A DNA stretch of 64,000 nucleotides from Sphingobacteriales bacterium (GCA_016718845.1 JADKCK010000015.1:87163-151162); one strand, 5' to 3'; numbered from the stretch's first letter, positions 34,283 to 43,389 are shown. The notes: generated by a model not told the origin, from the sequence alone. Made by a program: numbers and translations.

Positions 34283-35929
34283 TTATTCGCAGAGTACTTC
34301 GGTTTCGGTGTCCCAAAGTGCTTTTATTTGGGTTTGTTTTTTAGGCACAAAAATGCGTTCGGGTTGGCGTTTTTCGTTTAGGTTGCCTACGTCCCATTTG
34401 CCATTGTTGTTGGCATCTTCTATGATAACCAAGTTATATAATTCTGGTTTGATGTATTCTATGGTGGTTTCGTTGCCTTTTAGCAAGCCGCTTTTAGTTA
34501 GTACATCACCTTGTACCCTATACAGTTGGTATAAATAAGATTTGACTCCGTTATTGCCCAATAGTTTAATACGTAAGGTTCCGTATCGCTGTTGCGGATA
34601 GGTAGTAAAAGGTAGGTCTATCTCAACATTGTATTGCCCTTGATAATCTAAGAAAGTGCTATCGGGTATTAACAATTGGTATTTTATGTCGGGTTTTAGG
34701 GTGGTATTTATCACAAAACGGCGTGGGTAGCTGCTCGATTGTGTAATTAAATTGGGCGTGGTGATGGGTTTATCGTTGGCAAGCAGTTTTATTTTTTCGG
34801 GTTTCCAGTTGCTTATTGGGTGGTTAAATTGCAGCCATGCTGTTAGGTCGGGGTCTATAAACGAGCCTGTACGCCCCACGTTAATGCTCGATAAAAAGCT
34901 AAGTGCTTCGAGGGTTTTGCGGGGCGATGTGCGTACAAACTCGATGGTATCGGCTAAACCTTTGCTACCCGAGAGGGCAAATTTCAGTGCCTCGTCGGGC
35001 GATATGTTACGGTACCACAGCCAAATACTATCGCGGTCGGGGGTGGTTTCGGGCAGCACTTGTGCCATGCTTATTTTGTTGCTCAATACGGTTAGCTGCA
35101 ACGAGTCGATGCCGCGCCCGTATACCAATTGTATGCGTCCGTATTCGCGGTTGCTGCGGTCGGTTAATATGGCGGCGCCCAATTGCTCGTTAAACAAACG
35201 CAAAATGGGTAAAGTTGTTTTATTGGTGGTATCGGCGGCGGCGGTTTTGCTAGCTACGGTTTGGGGCAAAAAGGCAATATCTTCGTTGGCTTGGTCGTAA
35301 AAAAAGTTGCCGTTTTTGTCTTTTAGGGCATACAAGCGGTAGTTGCCAAGGGGTAGGCTGCGGATAGTAAAATTGCCTTCTTTGTTACTCCTAGCCATAT
35401 ACAAAGGTGGGCTAGTTCTGAAAGCCGAGTCGGGGGCGTTGGCTTCGTATAGCATCACAAGGGCTTCGGTGGGTGCATTGGTATCTGCCAACACTACTTT
35501 GCCCGCTATCTGTTGTGTATCGAGGGCAGCACCCGTCGAAAATGTAAACGAATAATTGCTTAATGGGTTGCCTTCGCTTAAATCTTTTAAACTGCTGCCA
35601 AAGTTAATACTATAAGTGGTATTATTTTTTAGGGGTTCTTTAAAATTAATTTCTATTGATTTTCCTTTTATTTTAAATTCGGGTAATTGTGGCATATAAG
35701 GCGACACAATTACTTGTTGTTCGGGGTTTTGCAATACTACAAACTCATCAAACGACAACACAATGCGCTTGCCTTTAAAATTAAGGGTTTTATTGGCAGG
35801 TTTGCTTTCGCTTACACGCGGTGGTGTTGCGTCTTTTAGCCCGCCACTTGGTGCAACGCGGTTGGCACAGCCATTGGAAATGAAAAAAAACAAAGAAATA
35901 AATAAGGTATGTAGGAAACTTATTTTCAT
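34283..35929 (-). CDS. Ig-like domain lipoprotein
   Basis: The protein has 548 residues from the ATG at 35929 (start of MKISFLHTLFISLFFF, a clear leader). The lipobox Cys is in ISNGC (residue 21). The sequence after it, ANRVAPSGGLKDATPP, is typical of a widespread Bacteroidota lipoprotein family with an N-terminal bacterial Ig-like (Big_5-type) domain (about 35-135, KRIVLSFDEFVVLQNP). A carboxypeptidase-regulatory-like fold follows (NKEGNFTIRSLPLGNYRLYAL), then a long beta-rich C-terminal part. No enzyme motif is visible. It is probably a periplasm- or surface-attached structural protein of unknown role. Confidence 0.82.
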   Translation of the reverse strand: MKISFLHTLFISLFFFISNGCANRVAPSGGLKDATPPRVSESKPANKTLNFKGKRIVLSFDEFVVLQNPEQQVIVSPYMPQLPEFKIKGKSIEINFKEPLKNNTTYSINFGSSLKDLSEGNPLSNYSFTFSTGAALDTQQIAGKVVLADTNAPTEALVMLYEANAPDSAFRTSPPLYMARSNKEGNFTIRSLPLGNYRLYALKDKNGNFFYDQANEDIAFLPQTVASKTAAADTTNKTTLPILRLFNEQLGAAILTDRSNREYGRIQLVYGRGIDSLQLTVLSNKISMAQVLPETTPDRDSIWLWYRNISPDEALKFALSGSKGLADTIEFVRTSPRKTLEALSFLSSINVGRTGSFIDPDLTAWLQFNHPISNWKPEKIKLLANDKPITTPNLITQSSSYPRRFVINTTLKPDIKYQLLIPDSTFLDYQGQYNVEIDLPFTTYPQQRYGTLRIKLLGNNGVKSYLYQLYRVQGDVLTKSGLLKGNETTIEYIKPELYNLVIIEDANNNGKWDVGNLNEKRQPERIFVPKKQTQIKALWDTETEVLCE

Positions 35930-36193
35930 GAATTGAGCGACTTTTTGAGACACCATTCGTCAGAAGGTGTAAGGTGTATAGATGGGCAATATTTTTGTGG
36001 GTTAAAAAATGGATTATTGGTTTGTTACATGGTAGCATGGATAAGTATTGTCTTATGTTAGGCAACATAGTAACATAGATAGCGTCTAAATTTTAATTAA
36101 AGTGTTTTAATTATATTTGATGTTTTGTGTATTTTGCATCACCTATCAAAAATAAATGCCAAAATCAAAGCCATATAGTAGTTTTTCGAGCCA

Positions 36194-36201
36194 CAAAGAT
36201 A
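36194..36201 (-). promoter_or_regulatory. -7 element TATCTTTG on the minus strand upstream of the Ig-like lipoprotein gene
   Basis: CCGTATCTTTGTGGC on the minus strand exactly matches TAnnTTTG and is nearly identical to the element at 62660-62667. It lies about 265 bp before the lipoprotein start. The remaining 36000-36370 interval is AT-rich with no gene. Confidence 0.45.
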
Positions 36202-36283
36202 CGGTTTTTTAACGATTAGCCGAATTTGTTGTTTTTTTTGTAGTTTTATGACTTTTAGGGAATTTTTTTTGCCTACAATGCGT

Positions 36284-36291
36284 TAACTTTG
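36284..36291 (+). promoter_or_regulatory. -7 element TAACTTTG of the clpS promoter
   Basis: TAACTTTG matches TAnnTTTG and lies 81 bp before the clpS ATG. A TTG at 36269-36271 is 12 bp upstream, the same spacing as at pyrG. Confidence 0.5.
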
Positions 36292-36371
36292 CAGGGCAAT
36301 TGCTGTTATAGTTAAGGCACATCTTAAACCAAATCAAAAACTACTCTGTTTTAGTAAATATATATATACTT

Positions 36372-36665
36372 ATGGCAAAAACCTCAACAAAAGAAGAAAT
36401 AGACATAGACATACTTCTCGATTCGATAAACGGTAGTACCTATGCACTTATTTTGCACAACGACGAAGTAAATACTTTTGAATGGGTTATTCAATCGTTG
36501 ATAGACATTTGCAAACATACGTGGCATCAGGCAGAGCAATGCGCCATGATTATACATAACAAAGGTAAATATGCCGTAAAACAAGGCGAAGAAGAAAAAA
36601 TGCGCGAAATGCGCAGCGCCTTTGCCGAGCGAGGTATTGGTGCTACCGTTGAAGCGATTGATTAA
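36372..36665 (+). CDS. clpS: Clp protease adaptor ClpS
   Basis: ClpS delivers N-degron substrates to the ClpAP/ClpCP protease. The protein has 97 residues: a short flexible N-terminus, then the core fold with YALILHNDEVNTFEWV, in which Asn and Asp of HNDEVNTF form the N-end-binding pocket, and a helix with HTWHQAEQCAMIIHNKGKY. It is a stand-alone gene with its own promoter element. The clpA/C and clpP genes are not in the window. Confidence 0.94.
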   Translation: MAKTSTKEEIDIDILLDSINGSTYALILHNDEVNTFEWVIQSLIDICKHTWHQAEQCAMIIHNKGKYAVKQGEEEKMREMRSAFAERGIGATVEAID

Positions 36666-36850
36666 CTTACCAGCCGTAAATTACCGGCATCTGTTGTAAG
36701 CTACAAACTTTTAGTAATTATTTGTTGAAGGTAAGATATGTACATATAATATACTACTCATTGTACAAATTCAGCCAATAGCTAATAGCCAGCAGCTAAC
36801 AGCCGGTAGTCAGCAACCAGAATCAGCAATAAATCTAAACATAATAATCG

Positions 36851-37390
36851 ATGATTAATTTTTCTTTAAACAAAAAAACAAACATGACTCCGAACGAAGA
36901 AAACAACGAACAGTTGACCGAACAAACCACCACACCTAACAACGAAGTGGTAGTTGAGATTGTAGAAGATACCAAAGAACAAGCTCAAACCGAAGAAGAA
37001 CCCGCTGCTAACGACAGCAAAAACGAGAAAGAAACCATCGAAGAGCTATTGAAAAGGCTTGCCGATGCAGGTATGAGCTTATTGGGCGTAGCAAAAAACA
37101 AAGCCGAAAAAGCCGTAAATAGCTTTGTAGAAAAAAGTAAAATTAAAATATCAACCGAAAACCGCAAAGAATTGGTTGACGAAATTTTTGAAGAAACCGA
37201 AAAAGCACGCGAAAACATAGAAACACGTTTGCGCGAAGTAGGCGAAAAAATTAAAACTCGTTTTGATTTTGCTACCCGCAAAGACGTGAAAAAACTAAAA
37301 AAACGCGTTAAAAAACTCGAAAAATTGCTGAAAGGAAAAGCAACTACTACCGAAAGTAACAACAACGAAGCATCTGCCGAACAACAATAA
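36851..37390 (+). CDS. Charged coiled-coil protein, phasin-like
   Basis: The protein has 179 residues (or 168 if the ATG at 36884 is used, which follows AAAAAAACAAAC). The first ~60 residues are acidic and disordered (Glu/Thr/Asn). A helical region (about 62-165) contains LADAGMSLLGVAKNKAEKAV and ends in FDFATRKDVKKLKKRVKKLE, a heptad pattern close to phasin/poly-hydroxyalkanoate granule-associated proteins. The last residues are Asn/Glu-rich. No signal peptide. The granule role is only suggested by the helix pattern; it could equally be a generic stress or surface-coating protein. Confidence 0.55.
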   Translation: MINFSLNKKTNMTPNEENNEQLTEQTTTPNNEVVVEIVEDTKEQAQTEEEPAANDSKNEKETIEELLKRLADAGMSLLGVAKNKAEKAVNSFVEKSKIKISTENRKELVDEIFEETEKARENIETRLREVGEKIKTRFDFATRKDVKKLKKRVKKLEKLLKGKATTTESNNNEASAEQQ

Positions 37391-37430
37391 TTAATTGTGT
37401 TTGAGTGATGAACAATTAGGTTTTCTAAAA

Positions 37431-37466
37431 AAAACAGGTCGCACCATTTGGTACGACCTGTTTTTG
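37431..37466. terminator. Bidirectional terminator
   Basis: AAAACAGGTCGCACC and GGTACGACCTGTTTTT pair around ATTT with A-run and T-run flanks, between the convergent genes ending at 37390 and 37487. Confidence 0.9.
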
Positions 37467-37486
37467 TGTTTTATACTTCGTTGATG

Positions 37487-40400
37487 CTATTTAGGTAACA
37501 ACATTGCTTCTAATTTTTTAGCCATATCCTCTTGTCCTGCCTGACGACATTTTTGTACAAACGATTCTATAAAATAACCGTCCATATTTTCATCATCATC
37601 AAAAGCACTACGTTGATTTGGATTTAACGATTTAATGTAGCGCAAATCTTGGTTAGCTCTATTGGCTACAATATCGATAATTTTATTGCCTTTGTCGTAG
37701 GCTCCGGCTTTATAATAGGCATCAATCATGGTGTAGCTATATATATTGTGTGGAGCGGAGTGGTCGGGCATCATTTTTTCGGCTTGGTCGAGTATAGCAA
37801 GTGCGCGTTCTTTGTCGCCACGTTTGGTTAGTTCGTCGGCTAAACGAGCAAAGTTGCCCCTAAAGTTGTAAATCATGCGGCGATAATCCGAGTCGGTATG
37901 GGCTTGGGTACTGTTTAGGTTGCCAAATTTAAATTTGTTCATCAGGTTATCGTACATAATATCGGGGTTTACGTTGCCAACAATGCCACCTCTGTTAGGG
38001 CTAGTACTAACAACAGGCACAATGCGGTAGGCTAAACCCTCGAGCTGAAAATATTTTTCTAAGCCCATATAGCTGCTGTTATTTACCGATACGGCAAAGT
38101 AAATGGGGCGTTCCCAGTTGTTAGCTGCAATAATGTCCAAAATCATCAGGTCGTTTTTGTACAAACTGCTTTTACCTTCGGGTAGGCTAAACTGTAGTTG
38201 GTCTACCATTTGAGTTTGTGCTTCGGGGGTTAGGGCATTGCTGCGCAGTACTTTTTCTTTATCTACTGTAAAAGTGATATTTTTTGTTGGGAAATAGTTG
38301 ATGTCTGCACGCTCGGGCAGTGCCGATTGGTCGCTGCGAATAAAGCCCATCAACTGTTTCAATTCAACAGCTTGTGTGGGGTCTATAACACTAGGATTAG
38401 CTTTGTAGTAGGTAACATCGCGTCGGCTACCGCGTATATTTTCGGGTGTCATGGTCATGGGTACGGGTGCGGCATCGTTTACTCTGCGGCGTAGTTGGTT
38501 AATATACCAATCAACGCCCAACAAGCTAAGGTTAACTACGCGCACATCGCGGCGTATGTTTTCTACCTCTTGGGCATACCAAAGTGGGTAGGTGTCGTTG
38601 TCGCCTTGGGTAAAGATGATGGCATTGGGTGCGCACGAGTTAAGGTAGTTGGCGGCAAAGTCGCGGGCGGCAAAGCGGTTGCTTCGGTTGTGGTCGTCCC
38701 AGTTTTGGTAGCCCATAATAGCGGGTGCTATTAAGCCCAACACAAGGGCGGCAACGGCTCCGGTTTGTGCCGACAGTTTAGTTTTGAGCATATCGTATAG
38801 GGCAATTACGCCAATACCTACCCATATTGCAAAGGCATAAAACGAACCTACGAAGATATAATCGCGCTCGCGTGGTTCTATGGGTGGCGAGTTGCCTTGT
38901 ATAATCATGGCAACACCGCAGAAAAAGAACAACATTAGCACCACCCAAGCACGGCGTTTGTCGGTGGTAAAGTGAAACACCATGCCCAATAAGCCCAGCA
39001 AAAAGGGTATAAAATAGTAGGTGTTGCGGGCAGGGTTGTTTTTAACCACATCGGGCAGTTGCGATTGGTTGCCCAAACGTATGGCATCTAAAAAGCCAAT
39101 ACCGCTAAGCCAGTTACCATCTTTTATGTCGCCCATGCCTTGCTCGTCGTTTTGTCGTCCAACAAAGTTCCAAAGCAAATAGCGCAGATACATGTGACCA
39201 ATTTGGTATCTAAAAAAGAATTTCAAGTTATCGCTTCCCGACGGGGCTTCGTCTTTACTAAGCCCTAACCATTGCTCGTATAGTTGTTTGTGTCCGGGTT
39301 CTTGAGAGTATAAACGTGGGAAAAATTTCTTATCGCCCGAGTATTCGTATTCTATCTGTTTGCCCACTACTTCGTATCTATCGCCTACGCGTTGGTATTT
39401 ATCGCCTGTTTCAATTACATCCGATACTTCGGCGGTGTAATCGTAGCCAAACAAAAATGGGCGGCTGCCATATTGCTCGCGTTTTAGGTACGACGATAGG
39501 CTAACCACATCGGTAGGGGCGTTCATATTAATATTTGGGTTGGTGTTGGCACGCAAAACGGTGGCTACTATTGTTGAGTAACCAATGAGGATAAACATAA
39601 CCCCCAACAGCATATTGTATACCACAACATGGTTGTTTTTGTAGGTATAATAAAGTGCAAAAGCAAACGACCCAATGAGTGCTACAATAAAAAACAAAGC
39701 TCCGCTGTTAAATGGCAGCCCAAAGTTGTTTACAAACATTAACTCGAACCATGCAGCAAAGCCAACTATCCATAAAATAACGGGTATGTAAATAAATAGC
39801 AAAATGCCAATACCTGCAAATAAAGCTAATATAGAGCCTTTTGTGGTGGCTTTATAGCGGCGGAAATAATAAATTAAGGTAAGTGCTGGAATGGTGAGTA
39901 TGTTAAGCCAGTGTACGAAAATACAAACGCCCATTACAAAGGCACTCATCAATAGCCATTTATCGGCAAAGGGTTCGTCGGCGTGTTCGTCCCATTTCAT
40001 CATCAACCAAACAAGCATGGCTGTAAACATCAACGACATAGAGTAAACCTCGGCTTCGACAGCCGAAAACCAAACGGCATCTAAAAAAGTACCTGTTAAA
40101 CCAGCCACTAAACCTGCCCCCAAAATAGCAATGGCGCGGTCGGTGTCAATGGTGGTGTCTTGCATGTTGGTAAGCATACGGCGTGCAATGTGGGTGGTTA
40201 CCCAAAACAAAAACATAGCAGCCGCACCCGAGCAAAATGCCGACATAAAGTTAAGGCTTAGCGATATAAGTTCGGGCTTGCCCATAGCTAAAAAGCTAAA
40301 CAAGCGGGCAAGCATTAAAAACATAGGCGCACCCGGCGGGTGAACAACCTGCTGTTTGTAGACAGATGCGGTAAACTCGCCACAGTCCCACAAACTAACC

Positions 40401-40495
40401 GACGACTCCATCGTTAGTGTGTAAACCACCGTAGCCACCAACAATACCAAAAGACCACCGATATTGTTGAAACGCTTAAATTGCTGTAAATTCAT
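37487..40495 (-). CDS. DUF2723 GT-C-like membrane protein with TPR-like C-terminus
   Basis: The protein has 1002 residues. Residues 1-600 carry about 11-13 membrane helices with the DUF2723 signature near the N-terminus (TMESSVSLWDCGEFTAS, then VVHPPGAPMFLML). The acidic DCGEF in the first periplasmic loop matches the position of the catalytic acid in GT-C fold glycosyltransferases, so a role as a lipid-phosphosugar-dependent protein or glycan glycosyltransferase is inferred, not shown. A periplasmic part follows (about 600-1000) with TQGDNDTYPLWYAQEVENIR and two or three TPR-like helices at the end (ERALAILDQAEKMMPDHSAPHNIYSY). It stands alone on the strand. Confidence 0.85.
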   Translation of the reverse strand: MNLQQFKRFNNIGGLLVLLVATVVYTLTMESSVSLWDCGEFTASVYKQQVVHPPGAPMFLMLARLFSFLAMGKPELISLSLNFMSAFCSGAAAMFLFWVTTHIARRMLTNMQDTTIDTDRAIAILGAGLVAGLTGTFLDAVWFSAVEAEVYSMSLMFTAMLVWLMMKWDEHADEPFADKWLLMSAFVMGVCIFVHWLNILTIPALTLIYYFRRYKATTKGSILALFAGIGILLFIYIPVILWIVGFAAWFELMFVNNFGLPFNSGALFFIVALIGSFAFALYYTYKNNHVVVYNMLLGVMFILIGYSTIVATVLRANTNPNINMNAPTDVVSLSSYLKREQYGSRPFLFGYDYTAEVSDVIETGDKYQRVGDRYEVVGKQIEYEYSGDKKFFPRLYSQEPGHKQLYEQWLGLSKDEAPSGSDNLKFFFRYQIGHMYLRYLLWNFVGRQNDEQGMGDIKDGNWLSGIGFLDAIRLGNQSQLPDVVKNNPARNTYYFIPFLLGLLGMVFHFTTDKRRAWVVLMLFFFCGVAMIIQGNSPPIEPRERDYIFVGSFYAFAIWVGIGVIALYDMLKTKLSAQTGAVAALVLGLIAPAIMGYQNWDDHNRSNRFAARDFAANYLNSCAPNAIIFTQGDNDTYPLWYAQEVENIRRDVRVVNLSLLGVDWYINQLRRRVNDAAPVPMTMTPENIRGSRRDVTYYKANPSVIDPTQAVELKQLMGFIRSDQSALPERADINYFPTKNITFTVDKEKVLRSNALTPEAQTQMVDQLQFSLPEGKSSLYKNDLMILDIIAANNWERPIYFAVSVNNSSYMGLEKYFQLEGLAYRIVPVVSTSPNRGGIVGNVNPDIMYDNLMNKFKFGNLNSTQAHTDSDYRRMIYNFRGNFARLADELTKRGDKERALAILDQAEKMMPDHSAPHNIYSYTMIDAYYKAGAYDKGNKIIDIVANRANQDLRYIKSLNPNQRSAFDDDENMDGYFIESFVQKCRQAGQEDMAKKLEAMLLPK

Positions 40496-40530
40496 TATAG
40501 CTTATTGTTGATTATTAATTATTGATTGAT

Positions 40531-40900
40531 GTTACGTGCCACGTTATTTTACGACACATATTTTACGGATTAGATGTAGATTAAGATTTATTTTTATTTA
40601 ATGATACAGACAGATTTATTTTGATACAGACATGGAAATGTTTTGATTGGGTGGTTGCGCTTGCTTTGCTTTGGGGGTGCCATAGACTGTGCAAATAGGG
40701 TAAGCCAATAATCACCCCAAAAGACAAATTCCGCGTCAAGCGGGGCTAGTGCATTTATTTAAACAATTGATATAAAATAGATAGTTGCTACTTACTTAAG
40801 TCGGTATCAAATTATAGATTTTTTGTTTAAATTTGGGTTTTATATCAACATTCAATCAGTTTCTAAAAATCCGTGTCCTCTTATGCGCAACAACAGTTAC
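40531..40900 (+). repeat. Composite intergenic repeat, copy 3 (contains a 'GGGGTG' repeat)
   Basis: The left part (40531-40620) has TGTTACGTGCCACG and ATTTTACGGATTAGA as in copies 1 and 2. The right part (40818-40900) has TTTGTTTAAATTTGG and TCTTATGCGCAACAACAG as in copy 1. The 'GGGGTG' repeat copy C is nested between them. The 401-bp gap before the small lipoprotein gene is entirely this material. Confidence 0.7.
40650..40746 (+). repeat. Dispersed 'GGGGTG...CACCCC' repeat, copy C
   Basis: GGTTGCGCTTGCTTTGCTTT, GGGGGTGCCATAGACTGTGC, AAATAGGGTAAGCCAATAATC, then ACCCC and CCGCGTCAAGCGGGGC. It is nearer to copies E and F than to A and B, so the family has at least two subtypes. Confidence 0.75.
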
Positions 40901-41256
40901 TTATTTTCTTTATATCCCATACTTAAATTAGTATCTCCGGCGGCAACAATTTTTGCAGCACCTTTTGTTAGCCCGTTATTGGCAATAATAAGGGTAGTAT
41001 TTGGAGCGGCTTTAAAACTTTTTTTCTCGTCTTTTTTCAATACACCCAAAGGCAAGCGCTCGCCTTTGGTGCTTATCTGAAAAATGGCTAAGTCGGGCTC
41101 ACCTACATTCTGGATTTTTGCCGAGTAGCTGCCATGTTTACCCTCGCCAAGCACAAACGATTTTTGTGGCTCAATGTAAGTAGTAGAGCGAAGTGTGTTG
41201 CACGAAAACAAAGAAATAGCAAGTAAAAGGCTTATAAAAAAGATATTTTTTTTCAT
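40897..41256 (-). CDS. Small lipoprotein of unknown function
   Basis: The protein has 119 residues. The leader MKKNIFFISLLLAISLFSC gives a lipobox Cys19. The mature part is a small beta-rich domain: SFVLGEGKHGSYSAKIQNVG, then FQISTKGERLPLGVL, a KKDEKKSFKA turn and TTLIIANNGLTKGAAKIVA. I do not recognise the family. Its 3' end overlaps the edge of the composite repeat at 40531-40900. It is a stand-alone gene, with a TACTTTTG element at 41337-41344 on the same strand. Confidence 0.7.
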   Translation of the reverse strand: MKKNIFFISLLLAISLFSCNTLRSTTYIEPQKSFVLGEGKHGSYSAKIQNVGEPDLAIFQISTKGERLPLGVLKKDEKKSFKAAPNTTLIIANNGLTKGAAKIVAAGDTNLSMGYKENK

Positions 41257-41336
41257 AAGTTATTTTCTGTAACTTTTAAACTGTTACTTTGCTTGCTTTT
41301 GGGAAAGCAAAATTTCAAAAGTTTACAAAAATCTTG

Positions 41337-41344
41337 CAAAAGTA
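41337..41344 (-). promoter_or_regulatory. -7 element TACTTTTG upstream of the small lipoprotein gene
   Basis: TACTTTTG on the minus strand matches TAnnTTTG, 81 bp before the ATG at 41256. No clear -33 element. Confidence 0.35.
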
Positions 41345-41640
41345 GCAAAATAATTTGCCTTGATGTACATTTGGGCGTTAAAAAATGCTAAATATGGGCG
41401 CAATAATTACTAAAGTAACTAAAAACTACATTTTTAGCACTATTGTTACCCAAAATTGCCCAAAAGTTAGTACCTTGCGCTCGGAAAATTACAATTGTAA
41501 AGTATTTTTAATGGGTTTGTAGATTTACACAGTCAAAACAAAAGTGTATTCCAAAAATAACCCAATCGTAAAAAAACAGTATGTTGCTAGGGCAGCATTA
41601 TTGTTACTACAATGCCAAATCTTAAATTTTATATAAAAAA

Positions 41641-42801
41641 ATGGAATATATTGCTACTACCTTTCAAGGATTAGAAGAAATCCTTGCTAAAGAACTCACC
41701 GCATTAGGCGCCGAAGTTACCCAAATATACACCCGTGCCGTAGGTTTTATAGCCGACAAGGCTATGTTGTACAAAGCTAATTTGCATTTGCGCACAGCCA
41801 TTCGTATCCTACAACCCATCTCGCGATTTGATGTAAACAGCGACCAACAATTGTATCAGGCAGCCTACGATATTAACTGGACGGATTATTTCGATTTGTC
41901 GCAGACATTTGCGGTACAAAGCGCCATTCATTCGCCTTATTTTAACCACTCGCAGTACGTTGCCCTAAAGGTAAAAGATGCTATTGTTGATAAATTTAGA
42001 AATAAATTAGGCAGCCGCCCCAATGTGCGCCTCGACAATCCAGATGTACGTATACACATACACATTAGTGGCACAACAGGCTCGTTGTTGTTAGATAGCT
42101 CGGGCGAGTCGTTGCACAAACGCGGCTATCGGGTAGCTACCACCGAGGCACCCCTCAACGAAGTATTAGCTGCTGGCTTGGTGCTTATCTCGGGCTGGAA
42201 AGGCGAAACAAACCTCATAGACCCCATGTGTGGGTCGGGTACTATAGCCATCGAAGCAGCTATGGTGGCAGCCAATATAGCACCTAACATTAACCGCCAA
42301 AGCTTTGGTTTTCAACGCTGGAAAGACTACGATGCCGAGTTGTGGGAACAAACCAAACAAGCAGCCATAGCCCAACAACGCGACATGGAGCATTGGATAT
42401 ATGCCCACGATGTGTTGCCAAGTGCCATAGAAGCTACCAAACAAAACATCGAAAAAGCAGGCGTTGATGAGTTTGTTAAATTAGGTGTAAAAGATTTTGA
42501 ACATACGCCCGCACCCGCCGGAGCAGGTTTAGTTATCGTAAATCCACCCTACGACCTGCGCTTACCCATAGATGATGCCAATGCTTTTTATAGAATGATT
42601 GGCGATACCCTGAAAAAAAACTACAACGGCTACAAAGCCTGGATTTTAAGCGGCAACAAAGATGCCATTAAAAATGTGGGTTTAAAAGCTGCCCGCCGCC
42701 ATACCTTGTATAATGGTCCCGTAGATTGCAAATTTTATCAGTACGAATTATATAGTGGAAAGAAAAAAGTGGAAGAAGAAGTACCAGCTATCGAAAAATA
42801 G
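41641..42801 (+). CDS. THUMP-domain rRNA/tRNA guanine-N2 methyltransferase (RlmL type)
   Basis: The protein has 386 residues. An N-terminal ferredoxin-like plus THUMP domain (1-150; ATTFQGLEEILAKELTALGA is the family start) binds RNA. A class I methyltransferase domain follows with SAM motif I DPMCGSGTIAIEAA (194-207) and the catalytic NPPY (301-304), which marks methylation of a base amino group. RlmL-type enzymes make m2G2445 in 23S rRNA, and the length fits the short form without the RlmK half. The C-terminal Lys/Glu-rich tail is likely disordered. It is followed 24 bp later by tRNA-Val, which has its own promoter element. Confidence 0.9.
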   Translation: MEYIATTFQGLEEILAKELTALGAEVTQIYTRAVGFIADKAMLYKANLHLRTAIRILQPISRFDVNSDQQLYQAAYDINWTDYFDLSQTFAVQSAIHSPYFNHSQYVALKVKDAIVDKFRNKLGSRPNVRLDNPDVRIHIHISGTTGSLLLDSSGESLHKRGYRVATTEAPLNEVLAAGLVLISGWKGETNLIDPMCGSGTIAIEAAMVAANIAPNINRQSFGFQRWKDYDAELWEQTKQAAIAQQRDMEHWIYAHDVLPSAIEATKQNIEKAGVDEFVKLGVKDFEHTPAPAGAGLVIVNPPYDLRLPIDDANAFYRMIGDTLKKNYNGYKAWILSGNKDAIKNVGLKAARRHTLYNGPVDCKFYQYELYSGKKKVEEEVPAIEK

Positions 42802-42803
42802 CG

Positions 42804-42811
42804 TATCTTTG
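42804..42811 (+). promoter_or_regulatory. -7 element TATCTTTG before tRNA-Val
   Basis: An exact TAnnTTTG match that starts inside the TAG stop region of the methyltransferase gene and lies 14 bp before the tRNA 5' end. Transcription would begin very close to the mature tRNA end. Confidence 0.6.
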
Positions 42812-42825
42812 CAGCCGCTTAGAGA

Positions 42826-42900
42826 GGGTTGTTAGCTCAGTTGGTTCAGAGCACTACCTTGACAGGGTAGGGGTCACTGGTTCGAGCCCAGTACAACTCA
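42826..42900 (+). tRNA. tRNA-Val (anticodon GAC)
   Basis: 75 nt fold into a full cloverleaf: acceptor GGGTTGT/ACAACTC with discriminator A, D arm GCTC/GAGC, anticodon arm CTACC-TTGACAG-GGTAG (anticodon GAC), variable GGGTC, and T arm ACTGG-TTCGAGC-CCAGT. CCA is not encoded. A terminator hairpin follows. Confidence 0.97.
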
Positions 42901-42915
42901 CTATCATCACCCATA

Positions 42916-42951
42916 AACAGCCAAAGATTTTTTCTTTGGCTGTTTTTTTTT
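42916..42951 (+). terminator. Terminator after tRNA-Val
   Basis: AACAGCCAAAG and CTTTGGCTGTT pair around a T-rich loop, followed by T8. Confidence 0.92.
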
Positions 42952-42970
42952 GAAACTGAAAGAATAAAAA

Positions 42971-43285
42971 TCAAATCTTGTTAATCTTGTAATCCTGTCA
43001 AGAACACATGCAACACGAAGAACTAACCAAAATAATAATAGATTGCGCCTATACCGTACATAATACATTAGGGCAGGTTTTTTAGAAAAAGTTTACGAAA
43101 ACTCGTTGTGCATAGAACTCAGAAAACAAGGCTTAGACGTTGTACAGCAACCGCCTATCAAAGTATAACAAATAGATATCGGATTGCTTATCAATTTTGG
43201 GCGTTCGGTAAAAGTTAAACGCAAATTTAGACTTTACACAAAAACAAAAATTTAGTCAACAGGATTGCAGGATTGACAAGATTTA
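42971..43285. repeat. Inverted flanks around the GxxExxY pseudogene
   Basis: The left flank AAATCTTG...AATCCTGTCAA (42972-43000) and the right flank TCAACAGGATTGCAGGATTG...CAAGATTT (43256-43285) are near inverted copies. They bracket the pseudogene closely, so gene plus flanks may have moved as a unit. Confidence 0.6.
43008..43255 (+). pseudogene. GxxExxY family protein, degraded
   Basis: The ATG at 43008 opens MQHEELTKIIIDCAYTVHNTLG, the family start. A frameshift at 43071-43080 is needed to continue FLEKVYENSLCIELRKQGLD, which contains the ExxY motif. After PPIKV a TAA interrupts, and the frame resumes directly at QIDIGLLINFGRSVKVKRKF, so the central ~40 residues with the nuclease-like ELK region are deleted. 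The end at TAG 43253 matches the family's normal C-terminus. GxxExxY proteins are small predicted endonuclease-fold proteins of unknown role. Confidence 0.85.
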
Positions 43286-43389
43286 AATACCTACATCACC
43301 TTTTAAAATTCATACAAACTGTTGGCAAGCCCATTATTTCAAGAAAAAACGGCTAAATTTAAAACCACACAATCCGTTAGAAGCAGGAA

